This document shows positions 45,192 through 55,342 of a stretch of 64,000 nt of DNA, in pieces. The DNA comes from Crocinitomicaceae bacterium (lineage in GTDB: Bacteria; Bacteroidota; Bacteroidia; Flavobacteriales_D; Crocinitomicaceae), in the NCBI GenBank assembly GCA_024639405.1, contig JAHEIL010000001.1, positions 145,912 through 209,911 of the forward strand, written 5' to 3'. The notes below the pieces were generated by a model. That model saw only the letters and a program-made list of their open reading frames with translations. It was not told where the DNA came from and searched no databases. The position numbers were made by a program, and so were the translations under genes. The stretch's first letter is position 1. The number at the start of each line of letters is the position of its first letter.

Positions 45192-46192
45192 AATTCACCT
45201 TTAATAAGATATGCAAAGTTAACAATTCCTGCCGCTTTTCCATTATTTTTCAACACTGGAAGGTACATAATTGGGAACATGCATTTTTTAATTTTTTGTA
45301 ATAACTCAACAACTGTTGCTGTATCTTGAATGGAAATTGGTTGATCATTCATCAAATCTATTGCCTCGATTTTTGTTAAATCTGACAGATGTCGTAACAT
45401 GGCTTTTCGAATATCAGCTGATGATACAATTCCTTTTAAATCGTCACTTTGATTCGTAATCAAACAAAATCCTAAATTCCCTTTCTCAATGGTTTCTAGA
45501 ATTAGTTGAAGTGAAATATTCTCCACTTGAACAACTGGACACTCTTCTAATGGCATCATGAAATCTGCAACTTGATACTGAGATTCAATTTCTCGTTTTG
45601 TTAAATTCATCAAGGCATGACCAATACTTGGCGCGTTGAATAAATAAGAACCTGAAACAGAAGAACTCACGCCCATATTGCGAAGAATAAAAGAAACTTC
45701 ACCGTTTACACCGCCATCTACATGAATTGATTTGTTCGGATATTTTTTTCTAAACTGACGAATTTTTGAAAAATTAATTGCATCAAATACCCCCCCACTT
45801 TGACCTGGAATTGTAGCCATAATCAATATAAAATCAAAATCTGCATAAGCATCAAAAACATCAACTGAAGTTGGAGTAATTACAGCCAACCCTTTTTTTC
45901 CTGATACATCTGATGGAATTTCTAACTTTTTAGACAATTGTTCAAACTGAAACGTGATATACTCGACAGGATTTGTTTTTAATAAATCGAAGTATTTTTC
46001 AGGATCCTCAGTTATGATATGAAGATCTATTGGTAAATCACACCATTGTCGAATTTGTTGAATATCATCAAAAACTGTTAAATCATCGTTGCAATCAACA
46101 TGTAACAAATCAACTTGATGTTGCACTAAATCCTCAATCACCTCTTTCAAAGGGCGTTTTTTATCACTATATATTGAAGCTGAAATTTTCAT
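45188..46192 (-). CDS. Ribulose-phosphate 3-epimerase-like barrel fused to a CBS-domain pair
   Basis: 334 aa. Residues 1-205 form a ribulose-5-phosphate epimerase-like TIM barrel keeping all four metal/catalytic positions: H31 and D33 in LLHVDCND, H58 in PIDLHIIT and D159 in IHVDGGVNG, plus IPGQSGG in the phosphate-binding loop. Residues of about 208-330 form two CBS motifs (ILETIEKGNLGFCLITN, GIVSSADIRKAML, MYLPVLKNNGKAAGIVN). CBS pairs usually bind adenosine nucleotides and regulate the attached enzyme; KdsD isomerases carry them too. The start at 46192 (MKISASIYSD) is chosen by family fit. It is the first gene of the nine-gene operon. Confidence 0.82.
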   Translation of the reverse strand: MKISASIYSDKKRPLKEVIEDLVQHQVDLLHVDCNDDLTVFDDIQQIRQWCDLPIDLHIITEDPEKYFDLLKTNPVEYITFQFEQLSKKLEIPSDVSGKKGLAVITPTSVDVFDAYADFDFILIMATIPGQSGGVFDAINFSKIRQFRKKYPNKSIHVDGGVNGEVSFILRNMGVSSSVSGSYLFNAPSIGHALMNLTKREIESQYQVADFMMPLEECPVVQVENISLQLILETIEKGNLGFCLITNQSDDLKGIVSSADIRKAMLRHLSDLTKIEAIDLMNDQPISIQDTATVVELLQKIKKCMFPIMYLPVLKNNGKAAGIVNFAYLIKGEL

Positions 46193-46289
46193 TATATCAA
46201 TTCTAAGTAAACAAAACAATGAAATAATATTGTTTGTTTTTTTTCAAACGTAAAGATAAAAAAATCACTTGAATTTACAGCATAAATCG

Positions 46290-46297
46290 TAAATTTG
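46290..46297 (+). promoter_or_regulatory. Promoter of the alpha/beta hydrolase gene
   Basis: TAAATTTG, an exact match, ends 4 bases before the ATG, with CTTG 18 bases upstream (46268-46271). Transcription should start at the ATG, so the mRNA is leaderless. Confidence 0.55.
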
Positions 46298-46301
46298 AGA
46301 C

Positions 46302-47132
46302 ATGAAAGCATTAAATTACCACAATCATACTTTTATTGGAGCAGCTAATCGTTCCAGTTTAATTGATCTTGTTATTCCTGAAGATTTCAATGGGAAAATG
46401 ATTCTTTTTATTCATGGTTTCATGGGATATAAAGATTGGGGTGCTTGGAATTTAATGCAAGATTTTTATACAACAAAAGGATTTGGTTTTTGTAAATTCA
46501 ACGTTAGCCACAACGGCACAAGCAGCGATAATCCAACAGAATTTACAGATTTAACAGCATTTGCTAACAACAGTTATTCCAAAGAATTAGAAGATTTAAC
46601 AGCAGCCATAGACTGGGTTGAACAACAAGTTGATGAATTACCTAAAATCTATTTAGTTGGTCACTCTAGAGGTGGTGGAATTGCTCTTTTAGGCGCAAAA
46701 GATGAACGCGTTTATCGTGTTGTAACTTTGGCTGCAATTTCTTCGATTGAAAAACGTTTCCCACAAGACAAACAAATTCAAGTATGGGAAACACAAGGAA
46801 CAAAATATACGTTAAACGGTCGTACCAACCAAAAAATGCCTCAATTATTTGCACAATACGAAGATTACATTGCCAACAAGGATTTATTAGACATTCAAAA
46901 AGCATGTGAAACGTCAACCAAACGAACCTTGGTTATTCATGGCGACGCCGACACTTCTGTGGACATTGAAGAAGGTCACAACATAGCCAATTGGTTGAAA
47001 ACACGTTTGTTTGAAATCGAAGAGGCTGATCATACTTTTGGTGCAAAAGAACCTTGGGAGTCAACCGAATTGCCAGAACACTTGCAAAAAGTTTGCGAAT
47101 TAATTATTGGATTTTTGTTGATCGAAGATTAA
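46302..47132 (+). CDS. Alpha/beta hydrolase
   Basis: 276 aa serine hydrolase. The oxyanion turn is IHGFMGYKDWGAW, the nucleophile elbow GHSRGGG, the acid HGDADTSVDIEEG and the histidine EADHTFGAKE. There is no signal peptide, so it is cytoplasmic. The substrate is unknown. It is divergent from the long operon and convergent with the DCC gene (4-base overlap). Confidence 0.85.
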   Translation: MKALNYHNHTFIGAANRSSLIDLVIPEDFNGKMILFIHGFMGYKDWGAWNLMQDFYTTKGFGFCKFNVSHNGTSSDNPTEFTDLTAFANNSYSKELEDLTAAIDWVEQQVDELPKIYLVGHSRGGGIALLGAKDERVYRVVTLAAISSIEKRFPQDKQIQVWETQGTKYTLNGRTNQKMPQLFAQYEDYIANKDLLDIQKACETSTKRTLVIHGDADTSVDIEEGHNIANWLKTRLFEIEEADHTFGAKEPWESTELPEHLQKVCELIIGFLLIED

Positions 47133-47521
47133 TCGATTAAGAATCTCTCTTTGTATTCAGAAGGATTTATGCATTTTTTAAGCGAAAACCGCTTTCTATT
47201 TCTTGCAACAAATCGATACAATTGATCACGTTGACAAATTGGAATAATTTGAAACAAATACAAAATTTTAAAATACCATTTTAAGTTCTGAATCAACTTT
47301 ATAGCTCCTGTTGATTGTGTATAAAGCTGGAATTCTCGGTAGAGGTAAAACGTACTTAAATCAGGCTGATCACATCCTTTTTCTTGAAAAAAACGCTTTG
47401 CAAATTCACTTTCAATGGGAGAAAAATACAAATCTGTATTCTTTTCATAGCGCATAACAAACTGTACAACGTGGTTACACAAACCACATTTCCCATCGTA
47501 AAAAAGGATCTGTTTTTCCAT
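47129..47521 (-). CDS. DCC family thiol-disulfide oxidoreductase-like protein
   Basis: 130 aa DUF393 protein. The name-giving motif is intact as LFYDGKCGLCNHVVQF (D-x-x-C-x-x-C), a thioredoxin-like redox site. The function in bacteria is not established. Its ATG lies only 12 bases after the T run of a terminator that ends the structured RNA described at 47530-47756, so it has no room for its own promoter and should be read through from that RNA. Confidence 0.85.
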   Translation of the reverse strand: MEKQILFYDGKCGLCNHVVQFVMRYEKNTDLYFSPIESEFAKRFFQEKGCDQPDLSTFYLYREFQLYTQSTGAIKLIQNLKWYFKILYLFQIIPICQRDQLYRFVARNRKRFSLKKCINPSEYKERFLID

Positions 47522-47529
47522 TTTGTTTT

Positions 47530-47756
47530 CTTAAAAAACCCATGCAGTTGGGTTTACTGAAGCTTCAGGAAACACGTTTAGAGTTGCCGCAAAACGCTGT
47601 AATCTACTGAAAGTAAACTTTGCCAGATCAACTGGTGTAGCCCGCCATTGTTTATACGAGACTTCTCTTAGGGTCAAAATTGTTAAGCTTCAAAATAAGC
47701 TGCATGGGCTCCGAAATCCGGATAAGGTCTCTGCACGTCCTCAACGTTGTACCACT
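47530..47756 (-). ncRNA. Structured RNA of about 225 nt, 6S-like RNA or cis-acting attenuator
   Basis: This 368-base gap has no reading frame but holds a minus-strand unit: promoter core TAATTTTG (47768-47761), a GC-richer folded region, and a terminator with six T. Long-range pairing is visible: CTGCATGGG (47547-47539, RNA sense) with CCCATGCAG (47708-47700), and the AAGCTTCA/TGAAGCTT pair (47565-47558 with 47692-47685). This gives a closed rod typical of 6S RNA. The first pair uses the 3' half of the terminator stem, so closing stem and terminator exclude each other, as in riboswitches. tmRNA, RNase P and SRP signatures are absent. The exact ends are estimates. Confidence 0.55.
47533..47555 (-). 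terminator. Terminator hairpin of the structured RNA
   Basis: AAACCCA pairs with TGGGTTT, with a 6-base loop and a run of six T on the minus strand, ending 12 bases before the DCC start codon. Confidence 0.7.
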
Positions 47757-47760
47757 GCAA

Positions 47761-47768
47761 CAAAATTA
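47761..47768 (-). promoter_or_regulatory. Bacteroidetes -7 element of the structured RNA
   Basis: TAATTTTG on the minus strand, an exact match to TAnnTTTG, is placed just before the first folded segment. No clear -33 element is seen. Confidence 0.45.
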
Positions 47769-47889
47769 ATCATTTGTTTGATGTAACTTCTTTTTTACAT
47801 TAAAAATAGAATCAATTCAGATGACCGAAAGAAATTGAAACCTGTTAAAAGAAAAAATTAATTAAATTAGCACATTCAAAAAATAAAAA

Positions 47890-48660
47890 ATGAGTTTAAT
47901 TCAAACAGCAGAAAGAGTTTCACAAAAGGATTTGTCAGATAACTTTGTATTTCAACGTTCAATTTTAGCATATTATGAAGCAGCGAAAATTGTATCTGGA
48001 AATGTATTAGAAATTGGAACTGGAAGTGGTTACGGTGTTGAAATCATTGCTGCAATAACGGATAAATTTACAACAATCGACAAATTCGAAACAGCCCTTG
48101 CTCCTGTTGAAAATGTTGAATTCATCAAAATGTTGATTCCACCATTAAAAGGAATCGCTGATAACACCTACGATTTTGTAATCACTTTTCAAGTAATTGA
48201 ACACATTAAAAATGATAATTTATTTGTGCAAGAAATTTACAGGGTTTTAAAACCAAACGGAAAATTAATTGTCACAACACCAAATAAACCAATGTCCATT
48301 ACTAGAAACCCTTGGCATATTAGAGAATATACAATCGATGAATTGAATAATTTGTTGATGAAAAGCTTTCAAAAAGTAGACAAAAAAGGAGTTTTTGGAA
48401 ATGAAAAAATCATGAACTATTACAACTTAAACAAAGCATCTGTTCGAAAAATTACACGCTTTGATATTTTTAATTTGCAATACCGTTTGCCAAGACAATT
48501 ATTACAAATCCCTTACGATTTAGCCAATCGAATGAATCGTAAGAAGTTATTGAAAGAAAATACTTCGTTAGTTTCTGATATTGTAATGGAAGATTATTTC
48601 ATTGATGAAGCAAAGTCTGACTGCTTTGATCTATTTTACGTTGCAGAAAAAATAGTATAA
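47890..48660 (+). CDS. Class I SAM-dependent methyltransferase (UbiE-like)
   Basis: 256 aa. Motif I is VLEIGTGSGYGVEI, and TFQVIEHIKNDNLF plus EIYRVLKPNGKLIVTTPN are the usual post-motifs of Methyltransf_11/25 proteins. The C-terminal part (about 160-256) is basic and helical. The substrate is unknown. Gene neighbours give no clear pathway. Confidence 0.82.
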   Translation: MSLIQTAERVSQKDLSDNFVFQRSILAYYEAAKIVSGNVLEIGTGSGYGVEIIAAITDKFTTIDKFETALAPVENVEFIKMLIPPLKGIADNTYDFVITFQVIEHIKNDNLFVQEIYRVLKPNGKLIVTTPNKPMSITRNPWHIREYTIDELNNLLMKSFQKVDKKGVFGNEKIMNYYNLNKASVRKITRFDIFNLQYRLPRQLLQIPYDLANRMNRKKLLKENTSLVSDIVMEDYFIDEAKSDCFDLFYVAEKIV

Positions 48661-48673
48661 ACAGTAAAATCGT

Positions 48674-49339
48674 TCAAATTTTTATCGCTTTCGTCATTTC
48701 TCTTTTACCAGGAGGGCCTGGTAAGGATACAACTTCAAAACCTAAGTCTTTCAAATCACGCTTAACTTGTCCTTGTGCACAATACGTTACTAAAACTCCA
48801 CCTGGTTTTAAAAGCGCATGCATTTTTTCTAAAATCATAGGCTGCCACAAATCTCCTTGTACTCTTGGTCCGAATGCATCATAATAAACCAACTCAAAAT
48901 GATTCAATTCAGGTTGATAATCTTCAATTTTTTGGTGAATTTTTTGAAATGAAAAAGCAGGTGTAATTTGGTGTTTTTCACCCCAAGTCAACGTGTGCAA
49001 TTGCGTGAAATCTTCTGGTGAATCCCAATTTAAATAGGTACAATAATCCAATTCATTCACCAACCCAAACTCAACAGGAAAAGCTTCAATTCCAGTATAT
49101 TCAATAGTATAATCTCTAGTTTTACTTTCAATCAAAGTTAACAAAGCATTTAACCCTGTACCAAAGCCCATTTCAAAAATTCGAACGGTTTGTTCAGGTG
49201 AAAACATTCGAATTCCTTGTTCAATAAATATGTGAATTGCTTCGTTAAACGCTCCGTGATTGGAATGGTACGTTTCATCCAATTCTGGTAGATAAATAGT
49301 TCTTGAACCATCACTGGTTAACTTAATTTCGCGTTTCAT
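48674..49339 (-). CDS. mnmD: tRNA (mnm5s2U34)-methyltransferase MnmD
   Basis: 221 aa, the size of the stand-alone MnmC N-terminal (DUF752) methyltransferase. The SAM motif is RIFEMGFGTGLNALL, followed by LVYYDAFGPRVQGDLW and the C-terminal PGPPGKREMTKA, all diagnostic. It adds the terminal methyl of mnm5U at the tRNA wobble position. The FAD domain of bifunctional MnmC is absent, as usual in Bacteroidetes. It has its own TATTTTTG promoter core. Confidence 0.9.
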   Translation of the reverse strand: MKREIKLTSDGSRTIYLPELDETYHSNHGAFNEAIHIFIEQGIRMFSPEQTVRIFEMGFGTGLNALLTLIESKTRDYTIEYTGIEAFPVEFGLVNELDYCTYLNWDSPEDFTQLHTLTWGEKHQITPAFSFQKIHQKIEDYQPELNHFELVYYDAFGPRVQGDLWQPMILEKMHALLKPGGVLVTYCAQGQVKRDLKDLGFEVVSLPGPPGKREMTKAIKI

Positions 49340-49357
49340 TTACACTTTTTTAGCACA

Positions 49358-49365
49358 CAAAAATA
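49358..49365 (-). promoter_or_regulatory. Bacteroidetes -7 element for mnmD
   Basis: TATTTTTG on the minus strand, an exact match, gives a leader of about 14 nt. Confidence 0.45.
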
Positions 49366-49457
49366 CATTTTCATTTATTAACAATTGTTGAAAACTCCTT
49401 TTTATATCTTTTTAAGAAAGAAATAAACGAACACATACAAATTGAATATTGAATGAC

Positions 49458-49465
49458 TATCTTTG
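49458..49465 (+). promoter_or_regulatory. Bacteroidetes -7 element for dnaB
   Basis: TATCTTTG ends 4 bases before the ATG at 49470. The alternative start at 49449 lies upstream of this box, so 49470 is the start and the mRNA is leaderless. Confidence 0.55.
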
Positions 49466-49469
49466 TTTC

Positions 49470-51035
49470 ATGGACACACAACCAGAAAATTCAAGAAAAA
49501 TAATCAACCGAACAAAAAACCCATCTGTTTTAACAGGCGATTTAGGTAAAATCCCACCTCAAGCAATTGATTTGGAGCAAGCTGTATTGGGTGCTATGAT
49601 GTTAGAGAAAAATGCAGTAACAGATTCTATTGATATTTTGAAGCCTGCAAGTTTTTATGATCCTAAACATCAATTTATTTACAATGCCATTCGTGAATTA
49701 TTTGGAAGTTCAAACCCTATTGATTTATTGACTGTTGTCAACAAATTAAAACAAAATGGAGAATTAGAAGCTTCGGGTGGTGCTGCATACATTTCACAAT
49801 TAACAAGTAGAGTTGCATCGACTGCTCACATAGAATTTCACGCACGAGTTATCGCTGAAAAACACATCAAACGTGAATTAATTCGCATGAGCAGTGAAGT
49901 GATGCGTGATGCTTACGAAGACACAAATGATGTATTTGATGTATTGAATAAAGCTGAAGGTGAATTGTTTCAAATCGCTGAAAACAACATGGGAAAACAT
50001 GTTGATTCGATGCAAAATGTTGTCCGCTTAGCGATCGAAGAGATTGAAAAAGCTTCTCAAAATTCTGACGGGATTTCTGGTGTTCCAACCGGATTCTATG
50101 ATTTAGATAAATTAACTTCTGGCTGGCAACGTTCTGACATGATAGTCATCGCTGCTCGTCCAGCAATGGGAAAAACAGCCTTTGTCTTATCAATGGCACG
50201 CAACACAGCTGTAGATCACAACATGGGCGTAGCGATTTTTTCACTAGAGATGTCATCTGTGCAATTGGTAAAACGATTAATAGCAAGTGAAGCACGCATC
50301 AAAGCTGAGAAATTACGTAAAGGAGATTTAAAGGAGCATGAGTTCCAACAATTGCATACACGTATTACCAAATTAGCTACAGCACCTTTGTTTATCGACG
50401 ATACACCTGGAATCAGTGTGTTTGATTTACGTGCAAAATGCCGCCGTTTGAAAATGCAACACAATATTGAAATGGTCATCATAGATTATTTACAATTAAT
50501 GACAGCTGGTGGAACAAAAGGATCTGGTAATCGTGAGCAAGAAATTTCAACGATTTCTCGATCGATTAAAGAAATTGCCAAAGAATTGAATGTTCCTGTA
50601 ATTGCTTTGTCTCAGTTGAGTCGTTCGGTAGAACAACGTGGTGGCGACAAGCGACCAGTTCTATCAGATTTACGTGAATCAGGAGCTATTGAGCAAGATG
50701 CTGATATCGTTTCATTTATTTACCGACCAGAATACTATGGTTTGTTACAAGATGAAGAAGGGAATTCTAACCAAGGAATTGGAGAAATCATCGTTGCGAA
50801 ACATCGAAATGGTGCGTTAGATAGTGTACGCTTACGTTTTATTGGAGAATATGCTCGCTTTGATAATATTGAAGGTTATTCAGATGATGCTACACCAATT
50901 CACACTTCCATTGGAGCAAATACAGAGTTTGACGAAAATCCCCAACCGAGTTATACAATGAAAAGTAAAATGGATTCACATCTAGATGACTTGAATGATT
51001 TTTCATCCAATTTTGAAAACGGAACACCTTTCTAA
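49470..51035 (+). CDS. dnaB: Replicative DNA helicase
   Basis: 521 aa hexameric helicase of the replication fork. The N-terminal domain starts IPPQAIDLEQAVLGAMMLEK. The RecA-like domain has Walker A ARPAMGKTAF, Walker B IDYLQLM and LSQLSRSVEQRGGDKRP near the DNA-binding loop. No intein is present. The C-terminal about 60 residues are acidic and low complexity. It is followed directly (TAAATG) by the secreted GATase1-like gene. Confidence 0.97.
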   Translation: MDTQPENSRKIINRTKNPSVLTGDLGKIPPQAIDLEQAVLGAMMLEKNAVTDSIDILKPASFYDPKHQFIYNAIRELFGSSNPIDLLTVVNKLKQNGELEASGGAAYISQLTSRVASTAHIEFHARVIAEKHIKRELIRMSSEVMRDAYEDTNDVFDVLNKAEGELFQIAENNMGKHVDSMQNVVRLAIEEIEKASQNSDGISGVPTGFYDLDKLTSGWQRSDMIVIAARPAMGKTAFVLSMARNTAVDHNMGVAIFSLEMSSVQLVKRLIASEARIKAEKLRKGDLKEHEFQQLHTRITKLATAPLFIDDTPGISVFDLRAKCRRLKMQHNIEMVIIDYLQLMTAGGTKGSGNREQEISTISRSIKEIAKELNVPVIALSQLSRSVEQRGGDKRPVLSDLRESGAIEQDADIVSFIYRPEYYGLLQDEEGNSNQGIGEIIVAKHRNGALDSVRLRFIGEYARFDNIEGYSDDATPIHTSIGANTEFDENPQPSYTMKSKMDSHLDDLNDFSSNFENGTPF

Positions 51036-52301
51036 ATGAAACTAGTTACAGTTTTTTTGTTTTCAATACTCTTTCACCTTTCAGTAAAAGGTTCACAAAT
51101 CCTTGTCCCAATGGATGAAGGTCAAACAAACCATTTGAAAGCATATGGGCTAGCTTATTGGGCTTTAGAAAAATCAGTTACAATCGAATGGTTATTAAAC
51201 TTCAGAGGCGGTTCATTCTTGTTTCCAAATTTGCGCGCCTTAGAAGAAGAATTGGTATTGCGTAATATCAAATACGAAGTACTGGCTGACGGCCAAGTCA
51301 ATCAAATCAAACGTGAAATTGGCAATCCAGAAACCAATATGGAAATTGTACAATTGGAAAAAGCTCCTAAAATTGCTGTGTACACACCACCGGGTAAACA
51401 ACCATGGGATGATGCCGTGACAATGGTTTTAGAATACGCTGAAATTCCTTACGATAAGATTTATGATTCTGCCATCGTAATGGGAGTTTTACCAAAATAC
51501 GACTGGTTACATTTGCACCACGAAGATTTTACTGGACAATATGGGAAATTTTATGCTGCATATAAAAATTATCCTTGGTATCAAGAACAAGTAAAATTGG
51601 CTGAAGCTGAAGCAAAGATGCTGGGATATGCAAAAGTATCGCAATTAAAATTAGCTGTTGCTCAGAACCTTAAAAATTTTGTGTTAGGTGGTGGATTTTT
51701 ATTCACCATGTGCAGCGGAACAGATAGTTTTGACATTGCTTTAGCTGCAGCGAAAACAGATATTTGTGAAGCAATGTATGACCACGACGGAGCTGATGGA
51801 AGGTGTCAAGAGAAATTGGACTATTCACAAACTTTTGCTTTTGAAGATTTTCAATTAGTGCGCGATCCAATGCAATATGAATATTCTGATATCGATGGTA
51901 CAGATTTACACCGTTTAAATCGAGTTACAGAAAACACAGACAAATTCACGCTGTTCGATTTTTCTGCGAAATGGGATGTTGTTCCTACCATGCTTACACA
52001 ATGTCACACGAACGTTATTGATGGTTTCATGGGACAAACAACTGACTTTAAAAAAGAACTCATCAAACCAAATGTATTGATTTTAGGCGAAAACAAAGCC
52101 TTGAATACTGCGCGTTACCTGCATGGAGAAATGGGTCAAGGTACATGGACATTTTATGGCGGTCATGACCCTGAAGATTACGAACACAAAGTTGGCGACC
52201 CACCTACCGACTTAAATTTACACCCAAATTCTCCCGGTTATCGTTTGATTTTGAACAACATCTTGTTTCCAGCTGCTAAAAAGAAAAAGCGCAAAACGTA
52301 A
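51036..52301 (+). CDS. Secreted GATase1-like protein, often mislabelled asparagine synthetase B
   Basis: 421 aa with a signal peptide (MKLVTVFLFSILFHLSVKGS). It has no AsnB glutaminase or synthetase motif. Instead FLFTMCSGTDSFDIALAAA and HGEMGQGTWTFYGGHDPEDY resemble the nucleophile-elbow and histidine regions of class I glutamine amidotransferase-like folds, with a Cys in FTMCSG. Databases often call close relatives asparagine synthetase B without domain support. It is probably periplasmic; the function is unknown. The C-terminal tail KKKKRKT is strongly basic. The ATG abuts the dnaB stop. Confidence 0.65.
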   Translation: MKLVTVFLFSILFHLSVKGSQILVPMDEGQTNHLKAYGLAYWALEKSVTIEWLLNFRGGSFLFPNLRALEEELVLRNIKYEVLADGQVNQIKREIGNPETNMEIVQLEKAPKIAVYTPPGKQPWDDAVTMVLEYAEIPYDKIYDSAIVMGVLPKYDWLHLHHEDFTGQYGKFYAAYKNYPWYQEQVKLAEAEAKMLGYAKVSQLKLAVAQNLKNFVLGGGFLFTMCSGTDSFDIALAAAKTDICEAMYDHDGADGRCQEKLDYSQTFAFEDFQLVRDPMQYEYSDIDGTDLHRLNRVTENTDKFTLFDFSAKWDVVPTMLTQCHTNVIDGFMGQTTDFKKELIKPNVLILGENKALNTARYLHGEMGQGTWTFYGGHDPEDYEHKVGDPPTDLNLHPNSPGYRLILNNILFPAAKKKKRKT

Positions 52302-52566
52302 ACTGAAATTCCGTTACACGGTTTATACTATCAAAACTCGCAGTATTTATTTAACACGAAGGCAAGAATGTACACGAAGAAATAAGTGAAAATTTGTGGA
52401 TTAGTGTCAGTATTTCATTGCCACGAAGTCACGAATTGACTCGAAAGATCTTTCAAAGAAACTAAATTTCCGCAAAAGGGATTGCACGAAAATCCTTTGA
52501 AAAAGATTGAAGTAAAAGCCCGACCCATAGGGTTTTGCCCAAACTATTTTAAATTTATACACAAAA
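52302..52566. other. Intergenic stretch with CACGAA repeats
   Basis: About 265 bases with no reading frame. The word CACGAA occurs at 52355, 52373, 52422, 52430 and 52485, giving imperfect copies of a CACGAAGxCACGAATGTACACGAAG-like unit. A hairpin AAAGGGATT/AAATCCTTT lies at about 52476-52499 without a T run. It looks like a decayed intergenic repeat element. Confidence 0.45.
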
Positions 52567-52567
52567 A

Positions 52568-52597
52568 AAAGAGGCTGCTCAAATGAACAACCTCTTT
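52568..52597 (-). terminator. Terminator of gyrB
   Basis: On the minus strand AAAGAGGTTGTTC pairs with GAGCAGCCTCTTT (13 bp, two G-U), followed by a T run, 18 bases after the gyrB stop. Confidence 0.88.
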
Positions 52598-52615
52598 ACT
52601 TATTTTGAATGATAC

Positions 52616-54619
<2,004 letters not shown>

Positions 54620-54704
54620 TTATGGCAGTGTAAGGAAGAAATTAAATCAAAAAATCGCTAACTTATTAACAAAATATTAACGATGAAAAAAGTTGACTTG
54701 TGAC

Positions 54705-55241
54705 TTATTTATTAGAACGAATCCAGTTGATAATTTCTGGATCATTTGGTAAGGTTCTTGGCCCAATTACTTTCTCCAATTGCCCATTTTCATTGACTAA
54801 ATATTTTTGAAAATTCCATTGAACTTTATTATCCTCTAAACCGTTAAGACTTTTCTCTGTTAAAAAATGATACAATGGATGCATATCTTTTCCTTTTACT
54901 GAAATTTTTTCCATCATCGGGAATGACACACCATAATTTTTTTGACAAAAAGAAGCAATTTCTTCATTTGTTCCAGGTTCTTGTCCCATGAAATTATTTG
55001 CAGGAAAACCAATAATCACAAATCCACTATCTTTAAATTGCTTGTACAATGCTTCTAAACCTTCATATTGTGGAGTTAAACCACATTTTGATGCCGTATT
55101 GACGACCATTACTTTTTTTCCCTTTAAAGAAGCAATATCAAAATCTGCTCCTTCTAATGTTTTCACTTTAAATGTATGAATTGATTGTGCCATAAGAATG
55201 TTACTTAATAAAATAAATGCGATAAATAAACCTTTTTTCAT
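54705..55241 (-). CDS. Secreted glutathione peroxidase family protein
   Basis: 178 aa with a signal peptide (MKKGLFIAFILLSNILMAQ). The peroxidatic cysteine is C53 in VNTASKCGLTPQYE. The second motif reads GFPANNFMGQEPG, with Asn where classical enzymes have the catalytic Gln, and VQWNFQKYLV supplies Trp and Asn. It would reduce peroxides in the periplasm, most likely with thioredoxin-like donors. The start at 55241 is chosen because the upstream reading would bury the signal peptide. Confidence 0.88.
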   Translation of the reverse strand: MKKGLFIAFILLSNILMAQSIHTFKVKTLEGADFDIASLKGKKVMVVNTASKCGLTPQYEGLEALYKQFKDSGFVIIGFPANNFMGQEPGTNEEIASFCQKNYGVSFPMMEKISVKGKDMHPLYHFLTEKSLNGLEDNKVQWNFQKYLVNENGQLEKVIGPRTLPNDPEIINWIRSNK

Positions 55242-55342
55242 CTCTATTCTGTTTATATTTAATGTTGAAACAATTGAAAACGAATTTAGTTCTTTTTTAA
55301 CCAAAAATGGAACTTTATTGTTCTAATTACGAATACAACACT

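Noticed and set aside
47530..47756. tmRNA, RNase P or SRP RNA
   Set aside because: No tRNA-like end with CCA, no GAGGAAAGTCCGG block and no GGAAG SRP loop were seen on either strand.
47600..47756. Cobalamin, TPP or SAM riboswitch upstream of the DCC gene
   Set aside because: The conserved boxes of these classes are absent; only a generic attenuator layout is supported.
52476..52499. Terminator after the secreted GATase1-like gene
   Set aside because: The hairpin has a mismatch and no T run and lies 170 bases beyond the stop.
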